A DNA stretch of 64,000 nt from NCBI RefSeq assembly GCF_014699135.1, contig NZ_JACOFT010000002.1:744001-808000 (forward strand). The letters are read 5' to 3'. A program made the translations under genes and the position numbers. Under the pieces are notes generated by a model that was not told the origin of the DNA, searched no databases, and saw only the letters and a program-made list of their open reading frames with translations. Below are positions 42,885 through 53,123 of the stretch, piece by piece (the stretch's first letter is position 1; each line of letters opens with the position of its first letter). The stretch is from Cognatundibacterium aquatile. Lineage in GTDB: Bacteria; Pseudomonadota; Gammaproteobacteria; Burkholderiales; Burkholderiaceae_D.

Positions 42885-43979
42885 TTAACGTGCAAAAAAG
42901 TCCGGACTGACCACATCACCACATTGCGCCCGGTGACGCAGCGCATGATCCATCAGCACCAAGGCCAGCATCGCTTCGGCAATTGGCGTCGCGCGGATAC
43001 CGACACAGGGGTCATGCCGCCCGAAAGTTTCCACCATCACAGGTTTGCCGTCTTTATCAATCGACTGGCGCGGGGTACGAATTGATGAGGTCGGCTTAAT
43101 CGCTATCGACACCGTAATATCTTGCCCGGTAGAGATGCCGCCCAGAATTCCGCCAGCATTGTTACCGACAAAACCTTGCGGTGTGATTTCATCGCCATGC
43201 ACAGAACCACGCTGTGCAACCGATTGAAAACCAGCGCCGATTTCCACCCCTTTCACCGCATTAATCCCCATCATGGCAAACGCAATATCGGCATCGAGCT
43301 TGTCGTAAATAGGCTCACCCAGTCCCACCGGCACGTTGGTCGCCACCACATCGATTTTCGCTCCGATGGAGTCGCCATCTTTACGCAGGTCGTCCATGTA
43401 GTTTTCCAATTGCGTAATCAATGCGGCGTCGGCAGTCGGCGCGAAAAAAGGATTTTCTGCCGCGTGTTCCCAGGCCTGAAAAGGGATCGCAATCTCGCCT
43501 AGCTGGCTCATGCCGCCTTTAAATTCCGTACCGAATTTTTGCTTCAGCCACTTTTTTGCAATCGCCGCGGCACCAACCACCGGCGCCGTCAGACGTGCCG
43601 ACGAACGGCCACCGCCACGCGGATCACGAATACCATATTTGCTCCAGTAGGTGAAATCGGCATGCCCGGGACGGAAGGTTTCAGTGATATTGCCATAATC
43701 TTTGCTGCGCTGATCCTGATTACGAATCAGCAATGCGATCGGTGTTCCGGTTGTTTTCCCCTGATAAACGCCGGACAGTATCTCTACCGTGTCAGGCTCC
43801 TGGCGCTGAGTAACGTGGCGGGATGTTCCGGGTTTGCGACGATCCAGTTCAGGCTGAATATCGGCCTCAGACAAATCCATACCAGGCGGGCATCCGTCAA
43901 TCACACAACCGATCGCAGGACCATGAGATTCACCAAATGTAGTGACAGTAAACAGCGTTCCAAAAGTGTTGCCAGACAT
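42885..43979 (-). CDS. aroC: Chorismate synthase
   Basis: 364 residues; converts EPSP to chorismate using reduced FMN. The three signatures are present: [36 protein letters not shown] (with basic flavin contacts) and [23 protein letters not shown]. Apparently monocistronic, with divergent transcription from the REC-EAL gene. No gene in the 265 bp before that gene. Confidence 0.98.
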   Translation of the reverse strand: MSGNTFGTLFTVTTFGESHGPAIGCVIDGCPPGMDLSEADIQPELDRRKPGTSRHVTQRQEPDTVEILSGVYQGKTTGTPIALLIRNQDQRSKDYGNITETFRPGHADFTYWSKYGIRDPRGGGRSSARLTAPVVGAAAIAKKWLKQKFGTEFKGGMSQLGEIAIPFQAWEHAAENPFFAPTADAALITQLENYMDDLRKDGDSIGAKIDVVATNVPVGLGEPIYDKLDADIAFAMMGINAVKGVEIGAGFQSVAQRGSVHGDEITPQGFVGNNAGGILGGISTGQDITVSIAIKPTSSIRTPRQSIDKDGKPVMVETFGRHDPCVGIRATPIAEAMLALVLMDHALRHRAQCGDVVSPDFFAR

Positions 43980-44244
43980 AATATTTTGCGAGAGAAGTTA
44001 AAAACAGAATTTAAATCATTCTAACAGCTTAATGCGGGCTTGCCGCCCGTGTACGCACCACATCCGCGCTTGCTTTGCACTGAAAAGCAGGCATTTGATG
44101 TTTTCCACACCAATAATGCTTTTTTATTGATAAAGAAAAGGCCGGAGGCTTGGCTTAGGTGATTTTTAATGTCATAGTTCGAGCAGAAGACAAAATCACG
44201 CAATCTGAGTATAAAGATATGCAACGCATGGAGCCGCATTTCCG

Positions 44245-46494
44245 ATGATTTCACCGACTCACCCTGCCGAAGATAACCTGATTTTCCTTGATGAACACGA
44301 TCAGGAGCCATCCCCGGCAGAACCTAAAGCGCGCTCCAGCTGGAGGATCATGATCATCGACGATGATCCTGACGTCCATTCAGCAACAACGTTCGCGCTT
44401 GGCAGCCTAGAAATACAGCACAGACCGTTGAGTTTTCTCCATGCCTATTCAGCCTCGGAAGCGCGGGCCATACTGGAGACAGAATCCGATATCGCCATCA
44501 TTTTGCTCGACGTCGTGATGGAGCAGGAAGATGCAGGCTTGCAACTCGTTAATTACATCCGCAAATCACTGAAACTGAGCGATGTCCGTATTATTCTGAG
44601 AACCGGGCAACCTGGCTATGCTCCTGAGATCGATGCGATCCGGGATTACGATATCAACGATTACAAAACCAAGTCTGAACTGACCCGCACCAAGCTTTAT
44701 ACAGCAGTGACATCGGCCATCCGCTCGTACGAGCAGATCTGCGACATCAACGCCAGCCGGCACGGACTTGAGAATGTTATCAATGCCAGCACTGAATTAA
44801 TGGCACTGCATGGATTGTCACATTTTGCCGAGGGTGTACTCACGCAGATCAATCATTTACTGGGCATCAGTGCAGAGGGTTTTATCTGCGCCCGGCAAAA
44901 CCCGCTCGTTAAAGACGAGCACGCCAATGATCTGCACATCGTCGCCGCCACAAAAGCTTTTTCTGACCTGCTGGAACAACCGATTTCGGCGATCAGGCAA
45001 ACCAAAGCGATCGACGTCATCACAAAATCGCTCGCGGAAGGACAAAGCATATACGGCAATGATGCGACCGTACTCCGGTTCAATAATCCGGCCAGAAAAG
45101 ACTTTACGCTGTACCTTGAAAACGGCTTGCGTCTGAATGAAATGGATAAGCGACTCCTGGAAGTATTTTGCAGCAATGTTTCAGTAGGACTGGACAATGT
45201 GGTACTAACGTCGCGCCTGCACAATTACGCCTTCTACGATGTGCTGACAGGTCTGTCTAATCGCTTAAAATTGCTCCAGACACTCAATGAAATTATTGCC
45301 TCGCCGCTCAAAAATCACAGCACGCTGTCGCTGATCGATATTGATCATTTCGCCGAAACCAACGATGCGCTGGGCCATCATTTCGGAGATCTGCTGCTGT
45401 ACTCCGTTGCGCAGCGTCTGAGCAATCATTTCGGTTGTGAATGTAAGTTAGCCAGAGTCGGCAGTGACACGTTCGCTCTGGTCGGCGACCAAAAACTGGT
45501 TTGCCCTGAAAATATTCTGGCGCTATTTACCAAGCCGTTTGACGTTGATAATCAGGAAGTGCAACTTTCCGCCACAATCGGCTTGATTAAACTTGATGAA
45601 TACGATGGCGACGGCTCTGAGGCATTAAAAGACACCAACATCGCACTGAAACGTGCAAAGACGCATCAGCGCGGCGGTTACGAATATTTCACCAGAAGTA
45701 TGGGGGTTGAAATTCGTGAACGCGTACTTTTAATGCATGCTTTGCGCGCCGCATTTGAGCATCAACGCTTATTTGTCGTTTATCAACCGCAGATCGATAT
45801 ACGAAGCGGCAAAATTCTTGGCGCCGAAGCTTTGTTACGCTGGAGAACGGATGATGGGAAGTTTATCCCTCCCGATCAATTTATCCCGATTGCAGAATAT
45901 TCTGGCCTGATTGTCGATATCGGCGAATGGGTGCTGCGCAGCGCCTGCCATGAACTAGTGTACCTGCGTGGCTTGGGCTATACCGAATTCCAAATGGCAG
46001 TCAACGTTTCTCAGGTACAGTTCTCTCACCCTCTGTTCCTGCAAACACTCAACAAAGCGCTTGAAGACACCAAAGCGCCGCCACAATTCGTCGAACTTGA
46101 AATCACCGAGTCAATGGCGATGAAAGATCCTGAGTTGCTGATTAAAACGCTGCGTCAGATTAAGCAACTTGGCGTCAGTATTTCAATTGATGATTTCGGT
46201 ACAGGATTCTCGTCATTAAGCCACTTACAAAAACTCGATATCGATAAACTTAAAATCGACAGAGCCTTTGTCAATGACATTCAGGAAAACGCGAGCGAAG
46301 GCAGCATCGCAAAAATGATCGTTCAGCTCGGTCAGAATCTTGGTCTGGCTGTCATTGCTGAGGGCGTGGAAAATCAGATGCAGGCGGATACCTTACTGTC
46401 TTACGGCTGCAATCTGGCGCAGGGCTATTTTTACGCAAAGCCGCTGACGCGCGGCGATCTTCACGCATGGCTGGAAAACAGACCATCGCACTGA
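44245..46494 (+). CDS. REC-DUF3369-degenerate GGDEF-EAL protein, c-di-GMP phosphodiesterase
   Basis: 749 residues. The receiver domain (about 33-150) has the acidic pocket MIIDDDPD, phospho-acceptor DVVM, LRTGQPG and Lys in DYKTKSE. A DUF3369-type segment follows (LENVINASTELMALHGLSHFAEGVLTQI...). The GGDEF domain is degenerate: the signature reads VGSDTF near residue 405, so cyclase activity is unlikely. The EAL domain is complete: EALLRW (526-531), NVSQVQFS, ELEITESMAM, DDFGTGFSSLSHL, KIDRAFV, AEGVE and QGYFYAKPL. It is predicted to degrade c-di-GMP under control of an unlinked kinase. Confidence 0.93.
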   Translation: MISPTHPAEDNLIFLDEHDQEPSPAEPKARSSWRIMIIDDDPDVHSATTFALGSLEIQHRPLSFLHAYSASEARAILETESDIAIILLDVVMEQEDAGLQLVNYIRKSLKLSDVRIILRTGQPGYAPEIDAIRDYDINDYKTKSELTRTKLYTAVTSAIRSYEQICDINASRHGLENVINASTELMALHGLSHFAEGVLTQINHLLGISAEGFICARQNPLVKDEHANDLHIVAATKAFSDLLEQPISAIRQTKAIDVITKSLAEGQSIYGNDATVLRFNNPARKDFTLYLENGLRLNEMDKRLLEVFCSNVSVGLDNVVLTSRLHNYAFYDVLTGLSNRLKLLQTLNEIIASPLKNHSTLSLIDIDHFAETNDALGHHFGDLLLYSVAQRLSNHFGCECKLARVGSDTFALVGDQKLVCPENILALFTKPFDVDNQEVQLSATIGLIKLDEYDGDGSEALKDTNIALKRAKTHQRGGYEYFTRSMGVEIRERVLLMHALRAAFEHQRLFVVYQPQIDIRSGKILGAEALLRWRTDDGKFIPPDQFIPIAEYSGLIVDIGEWVLRSACHELVYLRGLGYTEFQMAVNVSQVQFSHPLFLQTLNKALEDTKAPPQFVELEITESMAMKDPELLIKTLRQIKQLGVSISIDDFGTGFSSLSHLQKLDIDKLKIDRAFVNDIQENASEGSIAKMIVQLGQNLGLAVIAEGVENQMQADTLLSYGCNLAQGYFYAKPLTRGDLHAWLENRPSH

Positions 46495-46530
46495 GCATTC
46501 TGGCGCCAAACTCACATAGAAACACCAGGA

Positions 46531-46567
46531 AAGACGACACACAACACAGTCGTGTCGTCTTTTTTTC
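46531..46567 (+). terminator. Terminator after the REC-EAL gene
   Basis: Arms AAGACGACAC (46531-46540) and GTGTCGTCTT (46552-46561), then a T-run. Strong rho-independent signal. Confidence 0.9.
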
Positions 46568-46716
46568 ATTCTGCCCCCCGTTTCTGACGGACTATCGCAT
46601 ACCGATGGCGTGTTGGCGTCATTTTTGTCAAAGTCTGACCATCAACAAGAAAACGCCTCTGCATTGAAATACATGTGGGGCGCAACGGCACAGAGCAACA
46701 GACAGGGAGATCATCC

Positions 46717-48075
46717 ATGAATCCAACAACGACACAAACCATTAAAGACCTGATCAGCGAATTCAGTAACTGGCTGAGTAAGCGTTTCGATCAGACTGCG
46801 GCATGGGTAACCAAATTATCCTGGTGGAAGTTTTTACTGTTCGCCGCTATCACCATGCTCGCAGGAGCAATACTGCAAGACATGCTGTTTACGTCGGAAG
46901 AAAGTGTTGTCGTCACAAAAAACGTTCCATCAAAAAAAGCAAACAAAAAAGCCCAGGTCATTGACAACGATACCAGCATAGAAATCGACGACACCGGGAT
47001 CCGCATCCGCAAGGCCAATTCGAATGGCAAAGGTAAGCAAATCGAAATTGATGAGAATGGCATCCGCACAAAAAGTGATATCGATTTAACGTCGGGCGCT
47101 AACACATCACCGACGCCCGAGGCTCCGGGCGCTCCTGCCACCGCGGCCACGCCTGCAACACCCGCAGTACCAGCAACACCGGCAACACCTGCTGTAACTG
47201 AGAAAACAAGCCCGACGACAGAAGATATACACATAAAACTTCCGCCCGAAGTCGCCAAAGAAATCAGTGAAGATATCAATAATGCAGTGGCAGATGCGGC
47301 CGATGAAGAGGTGCGCAGCTACAAAAAAACATCATCGAAATGGTTTGTTAATTTTGTTCTGCTTCTGGTATTCGGGCTTTTCGGCATGAAAATACTGATG
47401 GGCGGCAAAGTCAGAGCTGAAGAAAAAGCGGAAGAAGCCGGTCTCGCAGCAGAAAGAGAATCCTTACTGCGTCAGGTCAGCGAAGCCAAGATGCAAATGA
47501 TGCAGGCACAGGTAGAGCCACATTTTCTGTTCAACACACTGGCGTCTGTCGAGCACTTGATTGAAACCGACCCACCTCGCGCAGCAGCGATGCAACGCAG
47601 TCTGATCAGCTATCTGCGTGCTGTCTTGCCGCAGATGCGCGAGAACGCATCCACGACGAATCTGGGACGCGAAGCTGACATGATCAAAGCTTATCTCGAT
47701 CTGCTGAAAATGCGGATGGAGGAAAGACTCAACGTCGACTTTGTTATGCCGGAAGGCTTACGCAGCGCATCTTTCCCTCCGATGATGCTGCAATCACTGG
47801 TAGAAAATGCGATTAAACATGGTCTCGAATGTAAAGCCGAAGGTGGCACAATTAAATTCAGAGTCGAGGTCGCTCACAACAAGTTGCGCGTTTCCGTCAC
47901 CGATGATGGCCTGGGATTTGGTGCAATGCCAAGCAACGGAACAGGACTTGGCCTGCAAAATATACGTGAACGCCTGAAACTGATTTACAAAGAAAAAGGA
48001 CAAATGATCATTACACCGAATCAACCCAGCGGCGTTTGCGTTACCATAGAAATTCCTTACGAATTAGCCAATTAA
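46717..48075 (+). CDS. LytS/YehU-family sensor histidine kinase
   Basis: 452 residues from the ATG at 46717 (GGGAG site). TM1 is about 36-58 (WWKFLLFAAITMLAGAILQDMLF). The presumed periplasmic part (60-207) has two related short motifs (IEIDDTGIRIRK and IEIDENGIRTKS) and an Ala-Pro-Thr repeat spacer (136-160). TM2 is about 209-228. The His_kinase domain has EPHFLFNTLASVEHLIE (His 269) and the ATPase has LVENAIKHGLE and GTGLGLQNIRERL. It phosphorylates the LytTR regulator encoded next. Confidence 0.93.
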   Translation: MNPTTTQTIKDLISEFSNWLSKRFDQTAAWVTKLSWWKFLLFAAITMLAGAILQDMLFTSEESVVVTKNVPSKKANKKAQVIDNDTSIEIDDTGIRIRKANSNGKGKQIEIDENGIRTKSDIDLTSGANTSPTPEAPGAPATAATPATPAVPATPATPAVTEKTSPTTEDIHIKLPPEVAKEISEDINNAVADAADEEVRSYKKTSSKWFVNFVLLLVFGLFGMKILMGGKVRAEEKAEEAGLAAERESLLRQVSEAKMQMMQAQVEPHFLFNTLASVEHLIETDPPRAAAMQRSLISYLRAVLPQMRENASTTNLGREADMIKAYLDLLKMRMEERLNVDFVMPEGLRSASFPPMMLQSLVENAIKHGLECKAEGGTIKFRVEVAHNKLRVSVTDDGLGFGAMPSNGTGLGLQNIRERLKLIYKEKGQMIITPNQPSGVCVTIEIPYELAN

Positions 48076-48080
48076 TAATC

Positions 48081-48839
48081 ATGATGCCAACCGCAATCCT
48101 TGCAGATGATGAACGACTGATGCGCGAGCAGTTAAGGTCACGCCTTGAACAAGTGTGGCCAGAACTGCAAATTCTGGACGAAGCAAAAAATGGAGAAGAA
48201 GCAATACAACTGGTTGAAAAACACCAGCCTGATCTGATTTTCCTCGACATACGAATGCCAATCAAAACAGGACTTGAGGCGGCAAAGGAAATCGGCAACA
48301 AAGCTCACGTCGTATTCATTACCGCCTACGATCAGTACGCGATTCAGGCCTTTGATCATGGCGCGGTAGACTACGTATTGAAGCCAGCAGATGTGGCGCG
48401 GCTCAGTAAAACCGTAGAGCGCCTGAAATCACGCTTAAAGGCTCATGATCAGCCGGCAGACATGAGCAATATGTTGTCGCAACTGGCGAAACAGATGGGC
48501 ATGTCGAAACCCAACTACCTGCAATGGATACAAGCATCCATCGGACAAGAGTTGCGCTTAATTCCGGTTGAAGAAATACTCTTTTTTCAGTCAGACGAAA
48601 AATACACCCGGGTACAAACGGCAAATTATGAAGCCCTGATCCGTAAACCCGTCCGTGATTTATCGGAAGAACTGGATCCGGCTTTATTCTGGCAAATCCA
48701 CCGTTCAACACTGGTCAATGCAAAAGCAATTTCCGGCGTAGTCAGAGACTTGCGCGGCCGCCACCTGGTACAAGTCAAAGGTTTGACAGAAAAACTGGAA
48801 GTCAGCAGAAGCTTCGTCCACTTATTTAAACAGATGTAA
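48081..48839 (+). CDS. LytTR-family response regulator
   Basis: 252 residues from the ATG at 48081 (48084 also possible). The receiver has ADDERLMREQLR, the phospho-acceptor in LIFLDIRMP, FITAYDQYAIQAF and LKPADVARL. The LytTR DNA-binding domain is about 155-250 (ELRLIPVEEILFFQSDEKYTRVQTANYEALIRKPVRDLSEELDPALFWQIHRSTLVNAKAI). Follows the kinase by 5 bp, so the two form an operon ended by a terminator. Confidence 0.95.
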   Translation: MMPTAILADDERLMREQLRSRLEQVWPELQILDEAKNGEEAIQLVEKHQPDLIFLDIRMPIKTGLEAAKEIGNKAHVVFITAYDQYAIQAFDHGAVDYVLKPADVARLSKTVERLKSRLKAHDQPADMSNMLSQLAKQMGMSKPNYLQWIQASIGQELRLIPVEEILFFQSDEKYTRVQTANYEALIRKPVRDLSEELDPALFWQIHRSTLVNAKAISGVVRDLRGRHLVQVKGLTEKLEVSRSFVHLFKQM

Positions 48840-48867
48840 AAAATCTACACAGATTCACCATCATCAA

Positions 48868-48900
48868 TAAAAAAGCGCCAGATTGACTGGCGCTTTTTTT
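48868..48900. terminator. Terminator between the LytTR and pit genes
   Basis: A-run, arms AAGCGCCA/TGGCGCTT, T-run. Serves both converging operons. Confidence 0.9.
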
Positions 48901-48923
48901 ATATCGTTGAATACCAACGTCCA

Positions 48924-49934
48924 TTATAAGATTTTCGTTCCTACCCACCACGCAACCGAAGCGACAAAAGCCGACGCCGGGATAGTTAACACCCACGCCC
49001 ATACGATGTTGCCGGCAACACCCCAGCGCACGGCGGACATTTTTTGCGCAGAACCAACACCGACAATCGCCCCCGTAATTGTATGCGTCGTCGAAACAGG
49101 GATACCCAGCGCTGTCGCAATAAATAAGGTAATCGCACCACCAGTCTCTGCGCAAAAACCGCCAACTGGTTTGAGCTTGGTAATTTTCTGCCCCATCGTT
49201 TTTACAATACGCCAGCCACCAAATAAGGTGCCAAGACCGATCGCGGTATAACAGGACAAAATGACCCACCATGGCGGCATAACATCATGTGTGCTTGAAT
49301 ATCCACCGGCAATCAGCAACATCCAGATGATGCCCATAGTTTTCTGTGCGTCGTTACCACCATGCCCAAGGCTATACATAGAAGCGGAGATCAATTGCAA
49401 ACGCCGGAACCATTTATCGACTTTCATCGGCGTTGAACGAACAAACAGCCAAGACACCAGCAACATCATCAGAGAGCCGAGTATGAATCCGAGTAACGGC
49501 GAAACAATGATAAAAGCGATCGTTTTAATCAATCCGGCCGACACCAATGCGGTCGTACCTGACTTAGCAACTGCCGCGCCAACCAAACCACCGATCAGCG
49601 CATGTGATGAAGAGGACGGAATACCAAAATACCAGGTCACCAGATTCCAGAACACCGCTCCTACCAGTGCGCCAAAAATAACATAATGATCAATTGCCCA
49701 GGGCTGTATCGTTCCTTTGCCAATCGTAGCCGCCACCGTCAACGGAAACACAGTCACAGCCAGAACATTGAAGAACGCAGCCATCGCCACCGCCTGATGA
49801 GGCTTTAATACTCCGGTAGAAACAACGGTCGCGATCGCATTGGCAGCGTCGTGAAAGCCGTTCATAAAATCAAATAGCAATGCCAGCACAACCAAAGCTG
49901 CGACGACATAAATGCTGATTTGTAAAGTCTGCAT
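48924..49934 (-). CDS. Inorganic phosphate transporter, PitA family
   Basis: 336-residue inner-membrane metal-phosphate/H+ symporter. The PHO4-family signatures are repeated: LFDFMNGFHDAANAIATVVSTGVLKPHQAVAMAAFFN near the N-terminus and LGIPVSTTHTITGAIVGVGSAQKMSAVRWGV in the second half, with about ten hydrophobic helices and GHGGNDAQKTMGII between. It is downstream of the PhoU-like gene, its usual partner. Confidence 0.95.
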   Translation of the reverse strand: MQTLQISIYVVAALVVLALLFDFMNGFHDAANAIATVVSTGVLKPHQAVAMAAFFNVLAVTVFPLTVAATIGKGTIQPWAIDHYVIFGALVGAVFWNLVTWYFGIPSSSSHALIGGLVGAAVAKSGTTALVSAGLIKTIAFIIVSPLLGFILGSLMMLLVSWLFVRSTPMKVDKWFRRLQLISASMYSLGHGGNDAQKTMGIIWMLLIAGGYSSTHDVMPPWWVILSCYTAIGLGTLFGGWRIVKTMGQKITKLKPVGGFCAETGGAITLFIATALGIPVSTTHTITGAIVGVGSAQKMSAVRWGVAGNIVWAWVLTIPASAFVASVAWWVGTKIL

Positions 49935-50046
49935 GAAATTTACTCTGCTTTATACAGCTCCCGATTCTCCGGGAGCCAGGTTATTCATTTGAGAGAGTGA
50001 AGTAGACAGACCCAGCTCAGAATACTGGCCGGGTCAATATCTGCTG

Positions 50047-50673
50047 TTAAGCGTTTTCGACGATGATGCCTTCGATAATATTCGCGACATCTTCACAACG
50101 ATCGGTAACAGTTTCCAGAATTTCGTAAATTGCTTTCAATTTAATCAGATTGCGAACATCCGGCTCATCGCGGAACAGCTTCGACATCGCAGCACGCATT
50201 ACGTGATCAGCATCGGATTCCAGACGATCAATCTCTTCACAAATCGTCAGAATCTCGCGTGAATTATTCATGTTATGTAACAAGGCAACGGCCGCTTTAA
50301 CCTTTTCCGCACAGGCCAGGCACAACTCAGCCAGTCGCTTTGCTTCAGGTGTAATTTCACGGATATCGTAGAGCGAAATGGTCTGCGCAGCGTCTTCCTG
50401 CAAATCAAGTATGTCATCCATACGCGTAATCAGCTTATGAATATCATCGCGATCAAGTGGCGTAATAAACGTTTTATGCAGCAACTCTATTGTATTGTGA
50501 GTCACTGTATCTGCTTGCTTTTCGATGCTCTCGATCGCATGCACCCTGCTTTCAAGATCATCAAAATTGGTCATCAAGGCAAGCATTTCTTTTGATCCTT
50601 TAACACACAGATCTGCATGCTGATTAAATAATTCAAAGAATTTGCCTTCCGTAGGCATCAGGCGTCCAAACAT
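50047..50673 (-). CDS. DUF47 / PhoU-like Pit accessory protein
   Basis: 208 residues of the DUF47 (PhoU-related) family: FGRLMPTEGKFFELFNQHADLCVKGSKEML, then IESIEKQADTVTHNTIELLHKTFITPLDRDDIHKLITRMDDILDLQEDAAQTI, ends ETVTDRCEDVANIIEGIIVENA. All-helical bundle with acidic metal sites. It probably regulates the Pit transporter encoded 112 bp downstream. Confidence 0.93.
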   Translation of the reverse strand: MFGRLMPTEGKFFELFNQHADLCVKGSKEMLALMTNFDDLESRVHAIESIEKQADTVTHNTIELLHKTFITPLDRDDIHKLITRMDDILDLQEDAAQTISLYDIREITPEAKRLAELCLACAEKVKAAVALLHNMNNSREILTICEEIDRLESDADHVMRAAMSKLFRDEPDVRNLIKLKAIYEILETVTDRCEDVANIIEGIIVENA

Positions 50674-50796
50674 TTTTTTCTCACTGAAATTTGAAACAAA
50701 TTGGAATATTTTTGTCAGGGCACAAGTTGATTACACCTGACAAACTGAAGAAAGACATTTAGTGAAATGTACTCACTGGGTAAAAATTATTCTGCA

Positions 50797-52194
50797 TTAC
50801 TCATTATCGCCATACACCGACAACGAACCGACGTAATTATCAAACTTGGTATATTCACCAAGGAAAGTCAGTCGCACGCTGCCAATTGGACCGTTACGCT
50901 GCTTACCGATAATAATTTCGGCAGTACCTTTATCAGGAGAGTCAGGGTTGTAAACCTGATCCCGGTAAATAAACATAATCACGTCGGCATCCTGTTCAAT
51001 CGCTCCCGACTCGCGCAAATCTGACATCACAGGCCGCTTATTCGGGCGCTGCTCCAGCGAACGATTTAACTGAGAAAGTGCAATGACCGGGCAATTTAAC
51101 TCTTTTGCGAGACCTTTAAGATTTCGTGAAATTTCTGAAATTTCGGTTGCCCTGTTTTCACCCGCAGAATTCGCCGACATCAACTGCAGGTAATCGACGA
51201 TAATCAAACCAAGCTTGCCACACTGACGGGCCAAACGTCGCGAACGCGCACGCAATTCGATAGAACTCAGCGCCGGAGTTTCATCTATGTATAACTGCGC
51301 GTCATTCATTTTTTGAATGGCATGCGTCAACCGAGGCCAATCTTCGTCGCTCAACTTACCCACGCGCAAACGGCTCTGATCCAGTCGCCCAACAGAACCA
51401 AGCATACGCATCGCTAACTGTGCGCCGCCCATCTCCATTGAAAACACCGCCACCGGCAGGCCACTGTCAATTGCGACGTTTTCGCCGATATTGAGTGAAA
51501 ACGCTGTTTTACCCATAGATGGACGACCAGCAACGATAATCAGATCGCCTGGCTGCAAACCAGAAGTCATCTTATCCAGATCAACGAATCCAGTTGGAAC
51601 ACCGGTGATATCGTTCTGGTTATCACGGTTGTATAACTCATCGATACGTTCTACAACCTGCGTCAACAAAGGCTGAATTGCCTGAAAACCCTGCGCTCCA
51701 CGCGCGCCCTCTTCAGCAATCGCAAAAATTTTGGATTCTGCCTCATCCAGCATTTGCTTGACTTCCTTGCCCTGAGGGTTGAAAGCACTGCCAGCAATTT
51801 CATCTGAAACCGTGATCAGTTTGCGCAACACACCACGATCGCGGACAATTTCAGCGTAGCGGCGAATATTTGCAGCCGAAGGCGTGTTTTGCGCCAGCGC
51901 ATTCAGGTAAGTCAAACCACCTGCATCTTCGGCCTTTCCCATGCCATTCAAGGCCTCGTAAACAGTAATGACGTCTGCTGGCCTTGAAGAATTAATCAGT
52001 TTTACAATGCACTGAAAAATAATTCTGTGATCATAACGATAAAAATCTTCCTCGCCGATAAAGTCGGCAATACGATCCCAAGCGGCGTTATCGAGCAAGA
52101 GGCCACCAAGGACAGATTGCTCTGCCTCAATGGAATGGGGGGGGACGCGAATCGCATCAAGTTGTGGATCAGTAGCGGCTTTCATGGCGCGCAT
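50797..52194 (-). CDS. dnaB: Replicative DNA helicase
   Basis: 465 residues. N-terminal helical domain with VPPHSIEAEQSVLGGLLLDNAAWDRI, Walker A GRPSMGKTAF, Walker B LIIVDYLQLMS, and the DnaB motifs VAVFSMEMGGAQLAMRML and ALSQLNRSLEQRPNKRPVMSDLRESGAIEQDADVIMFIYRDQVYN. No intein. It follows rplI, the usual place in proteobacteria, with a terminator between. Confidence 0.98.
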   Translation of the reverse strand: MRAMKAATDPQLDAIRVPPHSIEAEQSVLGGLLLDNAAWDRIADFIGEEDFYRYDHRIIFQCIVKLINSSRPADVITVYEALNGMGKAEDAGGLTYLNALAQNTPSAANIRRYAEIVRDRGVLRKLITVSDEIAGSAFNPQGKEVKQMLDEAESKIFAIAEEGARGAQGFQAIQPLLTQVVERIDELYNRDNQNDITGVPTGFVDLDKMTSGLQPGDLIIVAGRPSMGKTAFSLNIGENVAIDSGLPVAVFSMEMGGAQLAMRMLGSVGRLDQSRLRVGKLSDEDWPRLTHAIQKMNDAQLYIDETPALSSIELRARSRRLARQCGKLGLIIVDYLQLMSANSAGENRATEISEISRNLKGLAKELNCPVIALSQLNRSLEQRPNKRPVMSDLRESGAIEQDADVIMFIYRDQVYNPDSPDKGTAEIIIGKQRNGPIGSVRLTFLGEYTKFDNYVGSLSVYGDNE

Positions 52195-52300
52195 TATACC
52201 TGCTAAATCAAATTACAAATAACGACTAAAGGCGACAAAGTACGGTGTGAACAATAAACATCAATAAACAAAATTGTTTATATAATTTTACGCTTACCAT

Positions 52301-52331
52301 AAAAAAAGCCGGGGAAACCCCGGCTTTTTTT
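52301..52331 (-). terminator. Terminator after rplI
   Basis: A-run, arms AAGCCGGGG/CCCCGGCTT with a 3-nt loop, T-run; ends the rpsF-priB-rpsR-rplI operon before dnaB. Confidence 0.92.
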
Positions 52332-52350
52332 ATATCTAGCTGACAGCTAA

Positions 52351-52803
52351 TTATGCGTGTTCACCAACAACTGATACATTCACGTTAACTACAACGTCAG
52401 TATGCAGTGCAACGGAAACAGCGTGATCACCTGCCGTTTTCAACGGACCTTGCGGCAAGCGAACTTGTGCTTTTTCAACAGTGAAACCAACTTTAGCCAA
52501 CGCTTCAGCGATGTCAAAATTAGTTACTGAGCCGAACAAACGACCGTCAACACCAGATTTTTGTGAAATCTGAACTGTAGAACCTTCCAGTTTCTCGCCT
52601 TGAGCCTGAGCTACAGCCAATTTTGCTGCTGCTGCTTTTTCCAGCTCAGCACGTTTCGCTTCAAATTCAGCGATTGCTGCTGCAGTCGCACGGCGAGCCA
52701 TGCGTTGTGGAATCAAAAAGTTACGTGCATAACCATCTTTAACACGAACTACATCACCAAGATTGCCGAGATTAACGACTTTATCCATCAGAATAACTTG
52801 CAT
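52351..52803 (-). CDS. rplI: 50S ribosomal protein L9
   Basis: 150 residues with the L9 start [36 protein letters not shown], a central charged helix and the C-terminal 23S-binding domain ([23 protein letters not shown]). Last gene of the operon; 26 bp after rpsR. Confidence 0.99.
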   Translation of the reverse strand: MQVILMDKVVNLGNLGDVVRVKDGYARNFLIPQRMARRATAAAIAEFEAKRAELEKAAAAKLAVAQAQGEKLEGSTVQISQKSGVDGRLFGSVTNFDIAEALAKVGFTVEKAQVRLPQGPLKTAGDHAVSVALHTDVVVNVNVSVVGEHA

Positions 52804-52829
52804 ATTTTTCTCCTAATACCTGTCGTCAA

Positions 52830-53114
52830 TTACGCTGTGTGCAGATCAGTGTAAGGCAACAACGCTAAGTAGCGTGCGCGCTTGATCGCTGTATCAACTT
52901 GACGTTGGTACAGTGCTTTTGTACCAGTCAGACGTGCAGGCATAATTTTGCCGTTTTCTTGCACGAAATCTTTCAATGTGTCGATATCTTTGTAATCAAC
53001 TTTTTCTACATGTGCTGCTGTGAAGCGGCAGAATTTTTTGCGTTTGAACAAAGGGTTTTGTTGTTGACGCTTTTGCTTCAATTTGCTTTTATCAAATTTT
53101 TTACCGAATGCCAT
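52830..53114 (-). CDS. rpsR: 30S ribosomal protein S18
   Basis: 94 residues; basic N-terminus ([28 protein letters not shown]) then the S18 core [52 protein letters not shown]. The N-terminal extension is longer than in E. coli, as is usual in betaproteobacteria. Confidence 0.99.
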   Translation of the reverse strand: MAFGKKFDKSKLKQKRQQQNPLFKRKKFCRFTAAHVEKVDYKDIDTLKDFVQENGKIMPARLTGTKALYQRQVDTAIKRARYLALLPYTDLHTA

Positions 53115-53123
53115 TTGTGGCTC

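Noticed and set aside
44021-44311. 96-codon minus-strand frame upstream of aroC
   Set aside because: It overlaps the start of the REC-EAL gene on the opposite strand and shows no protein features.
47101-47210. Repeated GCAACACC-type units in the LytS-like gene, possibly regulatory
   Set aside because: They simply encode an Ala-Pro-Thr repeat linker in the sensor region.
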